NCBI GenBank assembly: GCA_030431255.1
Contig: JAUIJL010000011.1
Coordinates: 62,001 to 126,000 of the forward strand
From: Thermoanaerobaculia bacterium
Lineage (GTDB): Bacteria; Acidobacteriota; Thermoanaerobaculia; Multivoradales; J023
Reading direction: 5' to 3'
DNA: 64,000 nt
The position numbers and the translations under genes are program-made. The notes beneath the pieces are model-generated. The model worked only from the letters and a program-made list of their open reading frames with translations. It was not told the origin of the DNA and searched no databases. Every line of letters starts with the position of its first letter. The stretch's first letter is position 1. Positions 47,801-55,649 of this stretch are shown piece after piece.

Positions 47801-48252
47801 CGTTGGCTGTTGTTCTCGCCGGTGCCGACCCACACCACGTGGGGGTTGTGGGGGTCGAGGGTCACGCAGCCGATGGAATAGGAGCCTTGATCGTCGAAAA
47901 TCGGCTCCCAGGTGACGCCGTGGTTGGTGGTCTTCCAAACTCCGCCTGAGGACACCGCCACATAGAAGGTGTCCGGATCCTCGGGATGGACCGCGATGTC
48001 GGAAATCCTGCCCGAGGTGACCGCCGGGCCGATGCCTCGCAGCTTCAGGCCACTGAAGGTCGCGGCGGTGAGGGCGGTCTCCGGCTTTTCCGCCTCGTCT
48101 TTGGGCTTTTTCTTACCCCAAACGGGAGCGGTGGAGAGAAGCAACACGCCGAGCAAGAGGGCGATGGCGAAGGGCAGGGCATTGGAAAGTCTCGACGTTG
48201 GGCGCACGGGCGGCTTCCTCCAAAAGGCTTGATTTTCTGGTGAGGCGGCCAT
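44872..48252 (-). CDS. Large BNR/sortilin-like beta-propeller protein
   Basis: About 1126 residues, exported (hydrophobic segment about 26-46). At least six Asp-box blades are seen (GGVWKTTNHGVTWEPI, VYKSLDGGASWTHM, IYKSTDGGENWRK, FYRSTDRGESWHK, LLKSTDRGKSWSS), giving one or two VPS10/sortilin-like propellers. The C-terminal 300 residues include an Ig-like domain (GFHRVAWDLRY) and a coiled coil. These proteins are annotated as glycosyl hydrolases but usually lack a known catalytic site, and the ligand is unknown. ATG at 48252 is preferred over TTG at 48282. It precedes the PQQ dehydrogenase. Confidence 0.9.
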   Translation of the reverse strand: MAASPENQAFWRKPPVRPTSRLSNALPFAIALLLGVLLLSTAPVWGKKKPKDEAEKPETALTAATFSGLKLRGIGPAVTSGRISDIAVHPEDPDTFYVAVSSGGVWKTTNHGVTWEPIFDDQGSYSIGCVTLDPHNPHVVWVGTGENNSQRSVGYGDGVYKSLDGGASWTHMGLKDSEHIAKIIIDPRDSDVVYVAAQGPLWSKGGERGLYKSVDGGKTWKLALEISEHTGVSDLLMDPRDPDTLIAAAYQRRRHVWTLINGGPESTIYKSTDGGENWRKVNRGLPSGDIGRIGLAQSIDQPDTVYAIVEAADGGGFYRSTDRGESWHKRSGYVSGSPQYYQEIIADPHDADRVYSMDTWMQVSPDGGKTWSGINERSKHVDNHALWIDPKNPEHLLAGCDGGLYESWDQAQSWKYYGNLPITQFYRLTVSNESPFYYVYGGTQDNFTLGGPVRTNHASGIRNSDWFVTVGGDGFQPQVDPENPDIVYSQWQHGGLVRFDRASGETTLIQPKTGPDDAPLVWNWDAPLQISPHSPTRLYFGADRLFRSDDRGQSWTAISGDLTRNLDRNKLPVMDRVWSIDAVSKNRSTSIYGNLVTVSESALVEGLIYVGSDDGLVHVTENGGDTWTKIETFPGVPERAYVNRVRASHHDPDTVFAAFNNHKMGDFKPYLLKSTDRGKSWSSISGTGDGALPERGSVYAVEQDPKKAELLFAGTEFGAFFTPDGGGTWVQLKGGVPTVAIRDLVIQDVVDDLVLGSFGRGFFVLDDLAALRASDEQTLENAFASFSIRDAWAYHEALPLGLAGKSFQGDDFYMAENPPFGAVFTYYLKDGFKTLEAERKEKEQELVEAGEPVAYPTWDELRAEKNEKAPKVVLTVRDADGHVIRRLEGPAGSGFHRVAWDLRYPAPNPIDLHAQESFDPFTSPVQGPPVVPGEYSVSFQTVVRGESTDHGERSFTVKSLGLATLAADDQEAAAAFHQKAAELQRAVLGALAAHGEATERVAHVARAIHQTPGAELTWSEEADRLEAELRRLQIALVGDAVVARASEPTHTGISGRIGTVVEGSWSASSAPTGTAHEEYERAADLFGPVLEDLRRVVEQDLPALEQKLEAAGAPWTPGRVPSWSKE

Positions 48253-48372
48253 TCTACCGCCGACCGGGTGCTTCGTCTCCAATCCCGGACCGCAAAAGGC
48301 TCTACAAAGCGTTGGGCCCGACCTGTCGCCGCGAACCCCGTTTCGAGACCGATTCGGGTTAGGCTGAAGGCC

Positions 48373-49554
48373 ATGGATCGGGATCTACTGCTCATTGCGA
48401 CCGCCCTAGACGAGCCATCGGAGGACAGCCGTGAGGCCCTGGCCGAGCTGCTGGCACGGGACGTCGACGGCGCCCTGGCCCGACGACATCGGGTGTCGTC
48501 GGCCCTGGCGTTGCGGGTGTCGCGCTCGAGCGATCGCGGAGCCGTGTCCGGGCCCAAGGCTTATCGCATTTGGCGGCAACGGATGCGGGCGGTGTCCGCC
48601 CAACAAATGCATCTCGAAGCGGCCATGGCGGAGCTGGGAGAGGTCCTAGGGCAAGTCCCGTGGATCCCAATTAAGGGTATGGATCTGTGCTCCCGGGTCT
48701 ACGATCCGCCGGAAGAAAGACCGACCTCGGATTTGGACGTCTTGGTCGCCTCGGCGGATTTCGATCGCGCCCGAGATCGCCTGCGGTCGGCCGGTTGGAA
48801 GCCCCTGAACGCGGGACCCCGGTCGGAGCGCTATGTGCGCCAAGAAGGCTACGCGTGGCAAGCGAGGAATGCCGCGGGTGCGTTGTTGGAGCTGCACTAT
48901 CGCCTCTGGGGTTTGGTGGGGCCCGAGGTTGCCGACGCGCTCGTGGCGGCGGCTGAGCCTGACCCTTCCTTGCCCGGCGCCGGTCGACGCCTGCGCTTGG
49001 ATCACGCCTATTTGGTCGCGGCGGTCCATCTGTGGCTTGATCCGCCGCCGCGCGCCGCGTGCGCCTTCCGAGATCTCGAACGCATCGGCCGACGGGGACC
49101 CACCGAGCTGGGCAAGCGCATCGTCGCCGAAGCGGATCGATTCGATTTGCAGCTGCCGGTGCTCTGGGCGGCGGAGGTGACCTACCGGCTGTGGGCCGAG
49201 CCCACCAACGGCGCGGTGGTGGACGGCTTGCAAGGTCGGCTGCGACCGGTGGAGCGGTGGTGGTGGAAGCGAGTGGACGATCCGTCCGCGGTTTCCTTAT
49301 CCAAGCTGGTGTTGGCCCGGCACCTTTCCCGTCGCCGGGCTCGGCACGGGCTCGGGCGCAACATCTGGCGTCGACTGTGGGCCCATCCGGGCATCGTCGA
49401 ACAGGCCACCCATGGACGGTGGCCTTGGATCGGCCGTAGGATTTGGTATCAATGTTCGATCTTCGGCTGGGAGCGCCCCGCCGCTTGGTTATCCGCGTGG
49501 ATGAAACGGCGTGTGAGCTCCGGAGATCGCATCAGCCCTGAGCAGGAGCCGTAA
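48373..49554 (+). CDS. Nucleotidyltransferase family protein (NTP_transf_5-like)
   Basis: A 393-residue protein. WIPIKGMDL and RPTSDLDVLV show the GxxxL/D-x-D nucleotidyltransferase core, and LELHYRLWG follows. This matches the NTP_transf_5 family found in polysaccharide clusters. It may transfer a nucleotide to a sugar phosphate or act on a small molecule; the family is not well characterised. Its neighbours 7 nt downstream and beyond are a DegT aminotransferase and a sugar transferase, supporting a role in surface polysaccharide synthesis. Confidence 0.82.
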   Translation: MDRDLLLIATALDEPSEDSREALAELLARDVDGALARRHRVSSALALRVSRSSDRGAVSGPKAYRIWRQRMRAVSAQQMHLEAAMAELGEVLGQVPWIPIKGMDLCSRVYDPPEERPTSDLDVLVASADFDRARDRLRSAGWKPLNAGPRSERYVRQEGYAWQARNAAGALLELHYRLWGLVGPEVADALVAAAEPDPSLPGAGRRLRLDHAYLVAAVHLWLDPPPRAACAFRDLERIGRRGPTELGKRIVAEADRFDLQLPVLWAAEVTYRLWAEPTNGAVVDGLQGRLRPVERWWWKRVDDPSAVSLSKLVLARHLSRRRARHGLGRNIWRRLWAHPGIVEQATHGRWPWIGRRIWYQCSIFGWERPAAWLSAWMKRRVSSGDRISPEQEP

Positions 49555-49561
49555 GCAAGTC

Positions 49562-50800
49562 ATGCCTGAGCCGTCCGTGAAGGTACCGTTTTTTCGTCCC
49601 GAGCTGAACGACGCCGAGGTAGCGGAGGTGGTCGACACCCTACGCTCCGGCTGGTTGACCACCGGGCCCAAGACCGCTCGATTCGAGAAGGAATTTGCCC
49701 AAGCGGTGGGCGCCGATCACGCAGTGGCCATGAATTCGTGCACGGCTGCTCTGCACCTAGCGACCGTGGCTTTGGGTTTGCGGCCCGATCAAGCCGTGCT
49801 GATCCCCACCATGACCTTCGCCGCCACCGCCGAGGTGATCCGATACGCCGGCGCGGTGCCGATTTTGGTGGATTGCGATCCCGTGACCTTGGCGTTGGAT
49901 TTGGCGGATGCCGAGCGCAAGCTCGAAGCGTTGGGTCGGGGCGATTTACCGGAAGCGATCGATCGCGAGCTCGAGCCGGTGGGGCTGATTCCGGTGCACG
50001 TCGCGGGTTTGATGCTCGACATGCATGCGGTCAGCGCCTTTTGTGAGCGTCACAACCTGTGGTGCGTGGAAGACGCGGCCCACGCGTTTCCAGCCGCTTG
50101 GCGACCCGCCGACGGTGTCGAGTCCGACTGGCAGCGATGCGGCGAAGGGACCTCCCACGTCAGCTGCTTTTCCTTTTATGCCAATAAAACCCTAACCACC
50201 GGCGAAGGGGGCATGGCGACCACCGATGACGCCGAGCTTGCGGCGCAGATGCGCTCGCTGTCCCTGCACGGCCTGTCCAACGATGCCTGGGGTCGCTATT
50301 CGTCCAAAGGCGCGTGGGATTATCGAATCCTCGCCCCCGGCTATAAATACAACCTCACGGACATTGCTTCCGCTTTGGGATTGCATCAGCTGGCGCGCGC
50401 CGAGGAGATGCGTCTGCAACGCAAGGCCGTGGCCGAGCGCTTTTCCCGCGAGCTGGCCGAGGTGGACGAGATCGAGCTGCCATCCGATCCACCGAATCGC
50501 ATCCACTCCTGGCACCTCTACCAAATCCGCCTGCATTTGGATCGCTTGGATATCGATCGCGACACTTTCTTAGAGAAGCTGCGCGAGCGTGGCATCGGTT
50601 TCTCCGTGCATTGGCGTCCATTGCATCTCCATCCTTATTACCGCGAGCAATTCGGATGGCGAGCGGAAGATTTGCCCCAAGCCTCAGCCGTGTGGTGCCG
50701 AACCGTAAGCCTGCCGATCTTCCCGGCCATGACCTACGCTGAAATTTCAGCGGTGATCGGCGCGGTCAAGGATCTTTGCCGCGTCCATCGTCGTCGGTGA
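49562..50800 (+). CDS. DegT/DnrJ/EryC1/StrS sugar aminotransferase
   Basis: A 412-residue PLP enzyme that makes amino sugars from nucleotide-linked keto sugars. Conserved parts are PFFRPELNDAEVAEVVDTLRSGWLTTGP, MNSCTAALHLA, VEDAAHAF and FYANKTLTTGEGG, where Lys at about 209 should bind PLP. The sugar substrate is unknown. It is 7 nt after the nucleotidyltransferase gene and its TGA overlaps the next start as GTGA. Confidence 0.95.
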   Translation: MPEPSVKVPFFRPELNDAEVAEVVDTLRSGWLTTGPKTARFEKEFAQAVGADHAVAMNSCTAALHLATVALGLRPDQAVLIPTMTFAATAEVIRYAGAVPILVDCDPVTLALDLADAERKLEALGRGDLPEAIDRELEPVGLIPVHVAGLMLDMHAVSAFCERHNLWCVEDAAHAFPAAWRPADGVESDWQRCGEGTSHVSCFSFYANKTLTTGEGGMATTDDAELAAQMRSLSLHGLSNDAWGRYSSKGAWDYRILAPGYKYNLTDIASALGLHQLARAEEMRLQRKAVAERFSRELAEVDEIELPSDPPNRIHSWHLYQIRLHLDRLDIDRDTFLEKLRERGIGFSVHWRPLHLHPYYREQFGWRAEDLPQASAVWCRTVSLPIFPAMTYAEISAVIGAVKDLCRVHRRR

Positions 50801-51495
50801 CTGAGCTCGTCCCACCTCCGCGGCTTCGGGCCGGACTGCCCCGTTGGGTCGAGGTCCCATTGGCCGTCCTGGGTTTGGCGGTCACGTCGCCGATTCTCGT
50901 GATCGCGTCTCTGGCCGTGGCCTTAACTTCCCGCGGGCCGATCCTTTTTCGTCAACAGCGGGTCGGCCGAGGCGGACGTCCCTTTCCGTTGCGAAAGTTC
51001 CGCTCCATGCGCGTCCAAGCCGCCGATGGACCGAAAGTCACCTCCCGGGGCGACTCGCGGATCACCCCGGTGGGCAAAGCGCTGCGTGCCTCCAAAATCG
51101 ACGAGTTGCCGGAGCTGTGGAATATCGTCGTAGGAGAGATGTCCTTCGTCGGCCCGCGACCCGAGGTGCCGTCCTTCGTCGATCCAGAGGATCCCCTATG
51201 GCAAGAAGTCCTCACCGCGCGTCCAGGTCTCACGGATCCCGTCACCCTCCGCCTGCGCAACGAAGAGCAGCTCATGGCCCAAGCCGAGGCCGAAACCTCG
51301 GGAGATCGAGAGGAAATCTATCGGCACGTCCTGCTGCCGTGGAAGCTGCGCGGCTATCGCAACTACCTGCGCCGTCGCACGCCCTGGACCGACCTCAAGA
51401 TCATAGTCAGAACCCTGTGGGTGATCGTCAGGCCGTCCTCGGAGCCGTTGCCGAGCTGGGAGGAGATTGAATCGTCAGCGCGAGAAGTGCCGTGA
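50797..51495 (+). CDS. Undecaprenyl-phosphate sugar transferase (bacterial sugar transferase)
   Basis: About 232 residues. One N-terminal membrane segment (about 20-43, VPLAVLGLAVTSPILVIASLAVAL) precedes the cytoplasmic catalytic domain: GPILFRQQRVGRGG, PLRKFRSM, KIDELPELWNIVVGEMSFVGPRPEVP. It should move a sugar phosphate onto undecaprenyl phosphate at the start of glycan synthesis. The GTG at 50797 overlaps the aminotransferase stop (GTGA). Confidence 0.93.
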   Translation: MTELVPPPRLRAGLPRWVEVPLAVLGLAVTSPILVIASLAVALTSRGPILFRQQRVGRGGRPFPLRKFRSMRVQAADGPKVTSRGDSRITPVGKALRASKIDELPELWNIVVGEMSFVGPRPEVPSFVDPEDPLWQEVLTARPGLTDPVTLRLRNEEQLMAQAEAETSGDREEIYRHVLLPWKLRGYRNYLRRRTPWTDLKIIVRTLWVIVRPSSEPLPSWEEIESSAREVP

Positions 51496-51675
51496 TCCAA
51501 ACTCCAGCGCTGCTTGGATATCCTCGCGGCGGATATTTGGATAGTCCTCCAAAAGCGCTTCCATGGTATCGCCAGCGGCCAACGCGCCGAGCAGTGTGCT
51601 GACGAGAACGCGAGCTCAGCGGATCGTAGGTTTCCCGTGGCAAACCGCCGAGTCGATTTGGATTCTTTGCACCAT
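51475..51675 (-). pseudogene. DUF433 antitoxin-like gene with internal stop
   Basis: A 66-codon frame that begins MVQRIQIDSAVCHGKPTIR, then has TGA (51618-51616), then continues ARVLVSTLLGALAAGD..LLEDYPNIRREDI. DUF433 proteins normally read TIRGTRV here, so a Gly codon (GGA) has become TGA by one base change. No toxin partner of the DUF5615 type is seen downstream, where the sugar transferase lies. The last 21 nt overlap that convergent gene. The rest of the frame is intact, so the loss looks recent. Confidence 0.85.
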
Positions 51676-51759
51676 GATCGAGGTCTTTCTTTGAGCGTTG
51701 GGTTGATCATCGCAGGCAACGCCGATCTATCCGCAGGCTGCTAGACAACGGATGTGCTC

Positions 51760-52122
51760 TCAGGCGACAAGTCGAAACTGCGCGTTGATGACGTCCCACG
51801 GCGCGATGAGCAGGCCATCCTCGTCACGCCCAATTAGATCGACTCGCTCAAGCTCTGAGCAATCCACGTGAACGTTTTTGTAGTCCCGGCCGAGGTGCTT
51901 CGACAAAGCCATTACACTCGACGGGCCGACGGCTCGCAACGCCTTCAGCAGCTCGAAGCGCTTCGGCGTCAACACCGACATCAAGAGGCTTAGATCCTCG
52001 AAGCTCAGATGAACCTCGGGCTCGATTTCCTCACCCGCCTCAGCGCGGCGCCATACATCCAGGAACCGATCATAGTCGGCTTGTTCGTCTTCCACGCCCA
52101 CATGAATCTGGTTTTTACTCAT
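51760..52122 (-). CDS. tumA: TumA/HVO_A0114-like putative DNA-binding antitoxin
   Basis: About 120 residues. The winged-helix core reads TPKRFELLKALRAVGPSSVMALSKHLGRDYKNVHVDCSELERVDLI, typical of HVO_A0114/TumA-like transcriptional antitoxins. The N-terminal part is acidic. The start ATG at 52122 overlaps the end of the toxin gene by 8 nt, the usual toxin-first order for TumE/TumA. It likely represses the operon and neutralises the toxin. Confidence 0.82.
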   Translation of the reverse strand: MSKNQIHVGVEDEQADYDRFLDVWRRAEAGEEIEPEVHLSFEDLSLLMSVLTPKRFELLKALRAVGPSSVMALSKHLGRDYKNVHVDCSELERVDLIGRDEDGLLIAPWDVINAQFRLVA

Positions 52123-52417
52123 CGGAACCCCGCAGTTGATCGATGTCATTCCGAAAGTCGGCAAGGAGCTTCTCGACGGACAAGAACCGGTAGAGCTCCT
52201 CTCGGTCGCCGTAGTGGCGGTGGTCGCCCTTGCCCCGCTCGTTGTCGTAGCGCACCAAACACTCTTCCTCCGTGCCGTAGTAAAGGCGGTACTTCAAACC
52301 ATGGGGCCGCTCGGCATCGGCTTCGGGCAGCTTCCAGATTACCATCTCGCGAATGGCACCATCGGCGTATACGCGCTTGTTGCGAAGGAGCAGCTTCGCC
52401 TTCATATGGTATACCAT
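52115..52417 (-). CDS. tumE: TumE-like toxin (DUF6516)
   Basis: About 100 residues. DGAIREMVIWKLPEA, LKYRLYYGTEEECLVRYDNE and KGDHRHYGDREELYRFLSVEKLLADFR match the TumE/DUF6516 toxin family. The ATG at 52417 has GAGG about 9 nt upstream; an in-frame ATG at 52405 is also possible. The start is covered by a 12-bp palindrome that may be the operator. Confidence 0.82.
   Translation of the reverse strand: MVYHMKAKLLLRNKRVYADGAIREMVIWKLPEADAERPHGLKYRLYYGTEEECLVRYDNERGKGDHRHYGDREELYRFLSVEKLLADFRNDIDQLRGSDE
52406..52417. promoter_or_regulatory. 12-bp palindrome at the start of the toxin-antitoxin operon
   Basis: ATGGTATACCAT is a perfect palindrome at the toxin start. A dimeric antitoxin such as the TumA-like protein could bind it for autorepression. 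Binding is inferred from location only. Confidence 0.5.
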
Positions 52418-52613
52418 GCCATAGGCCTCGGAGTGAGGTCAAGCTACCGCGAGTTGGCTTTCCTGGCGACGCGATCGACGTCTTCGGGGAGGGCGCCCTT
52501 GAGAAGGCTTCGCATGCTCCAGAATTCTTGTCTCAAGAAAATCGAGAGAGCTGAGCCCGTCGTGCGTCATTCCTGTTGACCGACGCCCTGAAGGCGTCGC
52601 GATCAGGGAGCCA

Positions 52614-55070
52614 ATGATGCGCAAGCCAGTTTTTGATCTTTGGAACGACATTCTCTTCGCCGCGCGATCCCTGTGGCGTCGGCCTCGCTATGCCGTCGGA
52701 ATCGTCGTGGTGCTGGCGGTGGGCATCGGCACCACGGTGGGCATCTTCACCTACTTTTCCTATCTGCATTTCTCCTTCATTCAGGCTCCGTCACCCGAGG
52801 AGGTGTTTTGGATCCGAGGCAAAGGTGACGACGCCTTTGGCACGGGTCTCAGCTTTGCGGACTTCCGCGAGCTCGACAAAGACGCTTTAGGCCTTGCGGA
52901 GCTGACCGGCGGTCGCGTGTTCGGCGCGTCCTTGCGGCGGGCCGATCGAAATACCTTCCATTGGGGTCGCGGGGTGGAAGGCGACTACTTCCAACTTTTC
53001 GGGTCCCGACCCCACTTGGGCCGATTGTTGAATCCAGCCGACGACCGGGCCGGAGCCGAGCCGGTTTTGGTGTTGAGCCATCTGCTCTGGACCCGGCAAT
53101 TCAACGCCGACCCCGACATCGTGGGAACCACCGTCGATCTCGTAGGGCTGCACCCGGCGACGGTGGTGGGCGTCGCACCCAAAGGTTTCCAGGGAGCGGG
53201 ATTGGCGACGGCGTTTTATGTTCCGATTGCGCAGGTCAAGACGAAAATTATTGGGCTGGACGACCCTAAGAATGTTTGGACCGCGGTGCTCGCCAGAGTG
53301 GCCGAAGGGGTGTCGCCGGCCGAGGTCCGAGAACGGATCGCGTCCTTCTCTTCCGCCCTCGACGAGCACTCGCCCCGAGCCGACGGACCCCGCGAGCTCT
53401 TTCTGTCGCCGGCGGAAAGTTTCTCTGGTCCCCAGCTGTCCGATGATCCGTTGGTTCGAGGCTCTCGCCTGCTGATGGCGGCGGTGATGCTGTTTTTGAG
53501 TCTCGCCTGTTTCAATGTCGCCAACTTGATGGCGGCCCGGGCCGAAGCCCGTCGTCGAGAGCTCAGCATCCATGCATCCCTAGGGGCGGGCAGCTTTCGC
53601 ATCGTCCGACGTTTGTTGCTCGAAGGTTTGATGCTGGCGGCTTTGGGAGGAGCTCTGGGCACGCTTTTGACCCATGCCGTGGTGAAGGTGCTCAACGGCT
53701 ATTTGATCAGCGCCAATCCCGTGGGTCTCGGGGATTGGGGGGCCGGCTCCAGCATTCACGCTTCCGAGCCGCTGGCCCGCTTTTTCTTGATCTCGGTCAC
53801 GTTGGCGGTGGCGGTGCTGAGCTCGACTCTGCCCGTGCGATCGGTGTTGCGGCGGAATTTGGTGGCGGGCTTGACCCGCACCTCGGATCAAGGGCCGGGT
53901 GGCGGACGGCGTCTCGGCCGAGCCCTGGTCGTCTTTCAAATGGCCCTGTCGGTGATGTTGGTGTTCGGTGCGACCCTGCTGGTGCGTACGTTCATCACCG
54001 TCACCGATCGAGATTTGGGCTTCAGCCTGGAGCGGAGATACGTCACCATGGTCCACTTTCCCGAGGTGGACACGGCGGACGCTGAGCACCCCCAACAACT
54101 CAATTTGAAACGATTCGATGAGCTGCTGCAAGAGATCAGACAGATGCCCGGCGTGCGATCGGCGGCCTCTTTGACCCACGTGCCACCCGGATATTTGCGG
54201 TCGGCGGAGATGGCGGGTGAGAGCGGTGGTGAAACCCTGGATGTGACCTACAACACCGTTTCCGACGGCTATTTCGAGACCCTGGAGATACCCCTCCTGA
54301 TGGGTCGCGATTTCGGCGCGAGGGACCGCGAAGCTACGGCTCGAACCGTGGTCGTCAACCAACTGGCCGCCGATGCGCTGTGGCCGAACCAAGACAGCCT
54401 CGGGAAGAGTCTTTGGCTGCTCGATGGGCAAGAACAGACCCGTTTCGAGGTGATCGGGGTCAGCGCCCCGGCCCACGACTCCCGCCTAGACCTCGATACC
54501 CAGCCCACGGTCTATTTTCACTACCATCAGAGGGGCTCGGTCCGGTTCGGCGTCTTGGCACACGCCCAGGGACCATATCTGGCGAGCTTTGCCCGATTCC
54601 TGCGCGACCGATACCCGGATCTCTCCATCCGCGACGCCCAGCCGCTCGCCGAGCAAGCTCGCAGGGCCGGTGTGGACCAAAAAATGCACTCCGAGCTGTC
54701 TTCGGCCTTGGCGGTCTTCGGTCTGATGCTGGCCGCGATCGGCGTCTTCGGAGTGACTAGCCACGACGTCGGTCGCCGCCGTCGAGAGATAGCCGTCCGC
54801 CGGGCGATGGGAGCCACTCGAGCATCGATCCGTGGTCTGGTGTTGAAAGATACGGGGAAGCTGCTGATGTGGGGGCTCGGCTTGGGCTGGTTGGGCGCCT
54901 GGATGTCCATCCGGTGGATTCGCAGCATGATCTTCGGCGTCGAGCCTCTGGATCTTTGGTCGTTTGGAATCACGGCCGTATGCCTCGTCCTAGTCGCCTT
55001 CACCGCGGTGTGGTTTCCCGCCCGGCAGGCGTCGAGAACGGAGATCGTGAAAGAGCTCGGTCGGCAGTAA
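52614..55070 (+). CDS. ADOP-type ABC transporter permease (FtsX/MacB-like)
   Basis: An 818-residue permease with two FtsX-like modules. The N-terminal helix (about 25-48, AVGIVVVLAVGIGTTVGIFTYF) is followed by a MacB-like periplasmic domain (about 55-280), then four helices, a second periplasmic domain (about 450-660) and four more helices. The RRREIAVRRAMGATRASI motif near the C-terminus and the duplication are characteristic of ADOP proteins of Acidobacteriota. No ATP-binding partner is encoded next to it, as is usual for this family. AGGGAG lies 3-6 nt before ATG at 52614 and 52617. Confidence 0.93.
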   Translation: MMRKPVFDLWNDILFAARSLWRRPRYAVGIVVVLAVGIGTTVGIFTYFSYLHFSFIQAPSPEEVFWIRGKGDDAFGTGLSFADFRELDKDALGLAELTGGRVFGASLRRADRNTFHWGRGVEGDYFQLFGSRPHLGRLLNPADDRAGAEPVLVLSHLLWTRQFNADPDIVGTTVDLVGLHPATVVGVAPKGFQGAGLATAFYVPIAQVKTKIIGLDDPKNVWTAVLARVAEGVSPAEVRERIASFSSALDEHSPRADGPRELFLSPAESFSGPQLSDDPLVRGSRLLMAAVMLFLSLACFNVANLMAARAEARRRELSIHASLGAGSFRIVRRLLLEGLMLAALGGALGTLLTHAVVKVLNGYLISANPVGLGDWGAGSSIHASEPLARFFLISVTLAVAVLSSTLPVRSVLRRNLVAGLTRTSDQGPGGGRRLGRALVVFQMALSVMLVFGATLLVRTFITVTDRDLGFSLERRYVTMVHFPEVDTADAEHPQQLNLKRFDELLQEIRQMPGVRSAASLTHVPPGYLRSAEMAGESGGETLDVTYNTVSDGYFETLEIPLLMGRDFGARDREATARTVVVNQLAADALWPNQDSLGKSLWLLDGQEQTRFEVIGVSAPAHDSRLDLDTQPTVYFHYHQRGSVRFGVLAHAQGPYLASFARFLRDRYPDLSIRDAQPLAEQARRAGVDQKMHSELSSALAVFGLMLAAIGVFGVTSHDVGRRRREIAVRRAMGATRASIRGLVLKDTGKLLMWGLGLGWLGAWMSIRWIRSMIFGVEPLDLWSFGITAVCLVLVAFTAVWFPARQASRTEIVKELGRQ

Positions 55071-55082
55071 CCGCGACGGATT

Positions 55083-55649
55083 GTGCGCTACCCATTCGCG
55101 GTCCTCTCTAAGGTCGATCAGCCGAAAGAGGCCGTCGCTGCTTTGTCGCGCTTGCGAGAGGGCCAGGAAAGAGCCGTCGTGGTCGGAAGCCGGGGGCGTG
55201 AACCTCGGCTCGTTCGATGCTCAGGGCATCATCGCTTCGAAGGCTCGGAGAGTCGGCTGCCAGTTGCCGCCGTCGCCCTGCGGGCCGGCCGTCTCGATGA
55301 AGCCCGGCAACGTCTTGGGGACATCGCACCGACCTCGCTCTCAGCCGCGGACCGAGAGGGCTTCGAAAATCTAGTGACCGGTCTCGACCGGGCCGAGCAA
55401 CGGGAGAGCTTGATCCAGGAGCATCGACGGCATCTGCAAGACGACGATCTTCTGGGCGCCCGGGACGCGGCGAGAGCTCTCACCTTGGTCACTTCTGGAG
55501 CCGACCGCGAATCCTGGGAGCAGCGCTGCGACCAGCTCCGTCGGCAGATCCAGGAGGCTTGGCGGGTCGAAATCGAGCCGACCCGCCTTCCCCTCGCCGA
55601 CATGGTCGGTTTATCGTTCCTCGCTCGGAAGACCCCCAATATTGGTTGA
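55083..55649 (+). pseudogene. 5' part of a TPR-containing gene, probably frameshifted
   Basis: The frame encodes a TPR-like region (AVALRAGRLDEARQRL, HLQDDDLLGARDAARALTL) up to a TGA at 55647-55649. The coding similarity continues without a break in the neighbouring frame from about 55600 (SEDPQYWLTEDGCC), so one base has probably been lost around 55590-55620. The first 60 codons overlap a 67-bp repeated segment and are not convincing coding sequence. It is the start of the gene later broken by the IS66 element. Confidence 0.55.
55202..55268. repeat. Direct repeat, left copy
   Basis: 67 bp, matching 59906-59969 except for a few substitutions and a 3-nt indel. On the minus strand both copies read as a protein end: GNWQPTLRAFEAMMP stop here and GNWQPTLRAFESML stop there. 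The repeat brackets the broken TPR gene and its IS66 insertion. Confidence 0.75.

Noticed and set aside
51616-51618. TGA in the DUF433 gene as a second selenocysteine codon
   Set aside because: The family has Gly, not Cys, at this position, so a nonsense mutation is the simpler reading.
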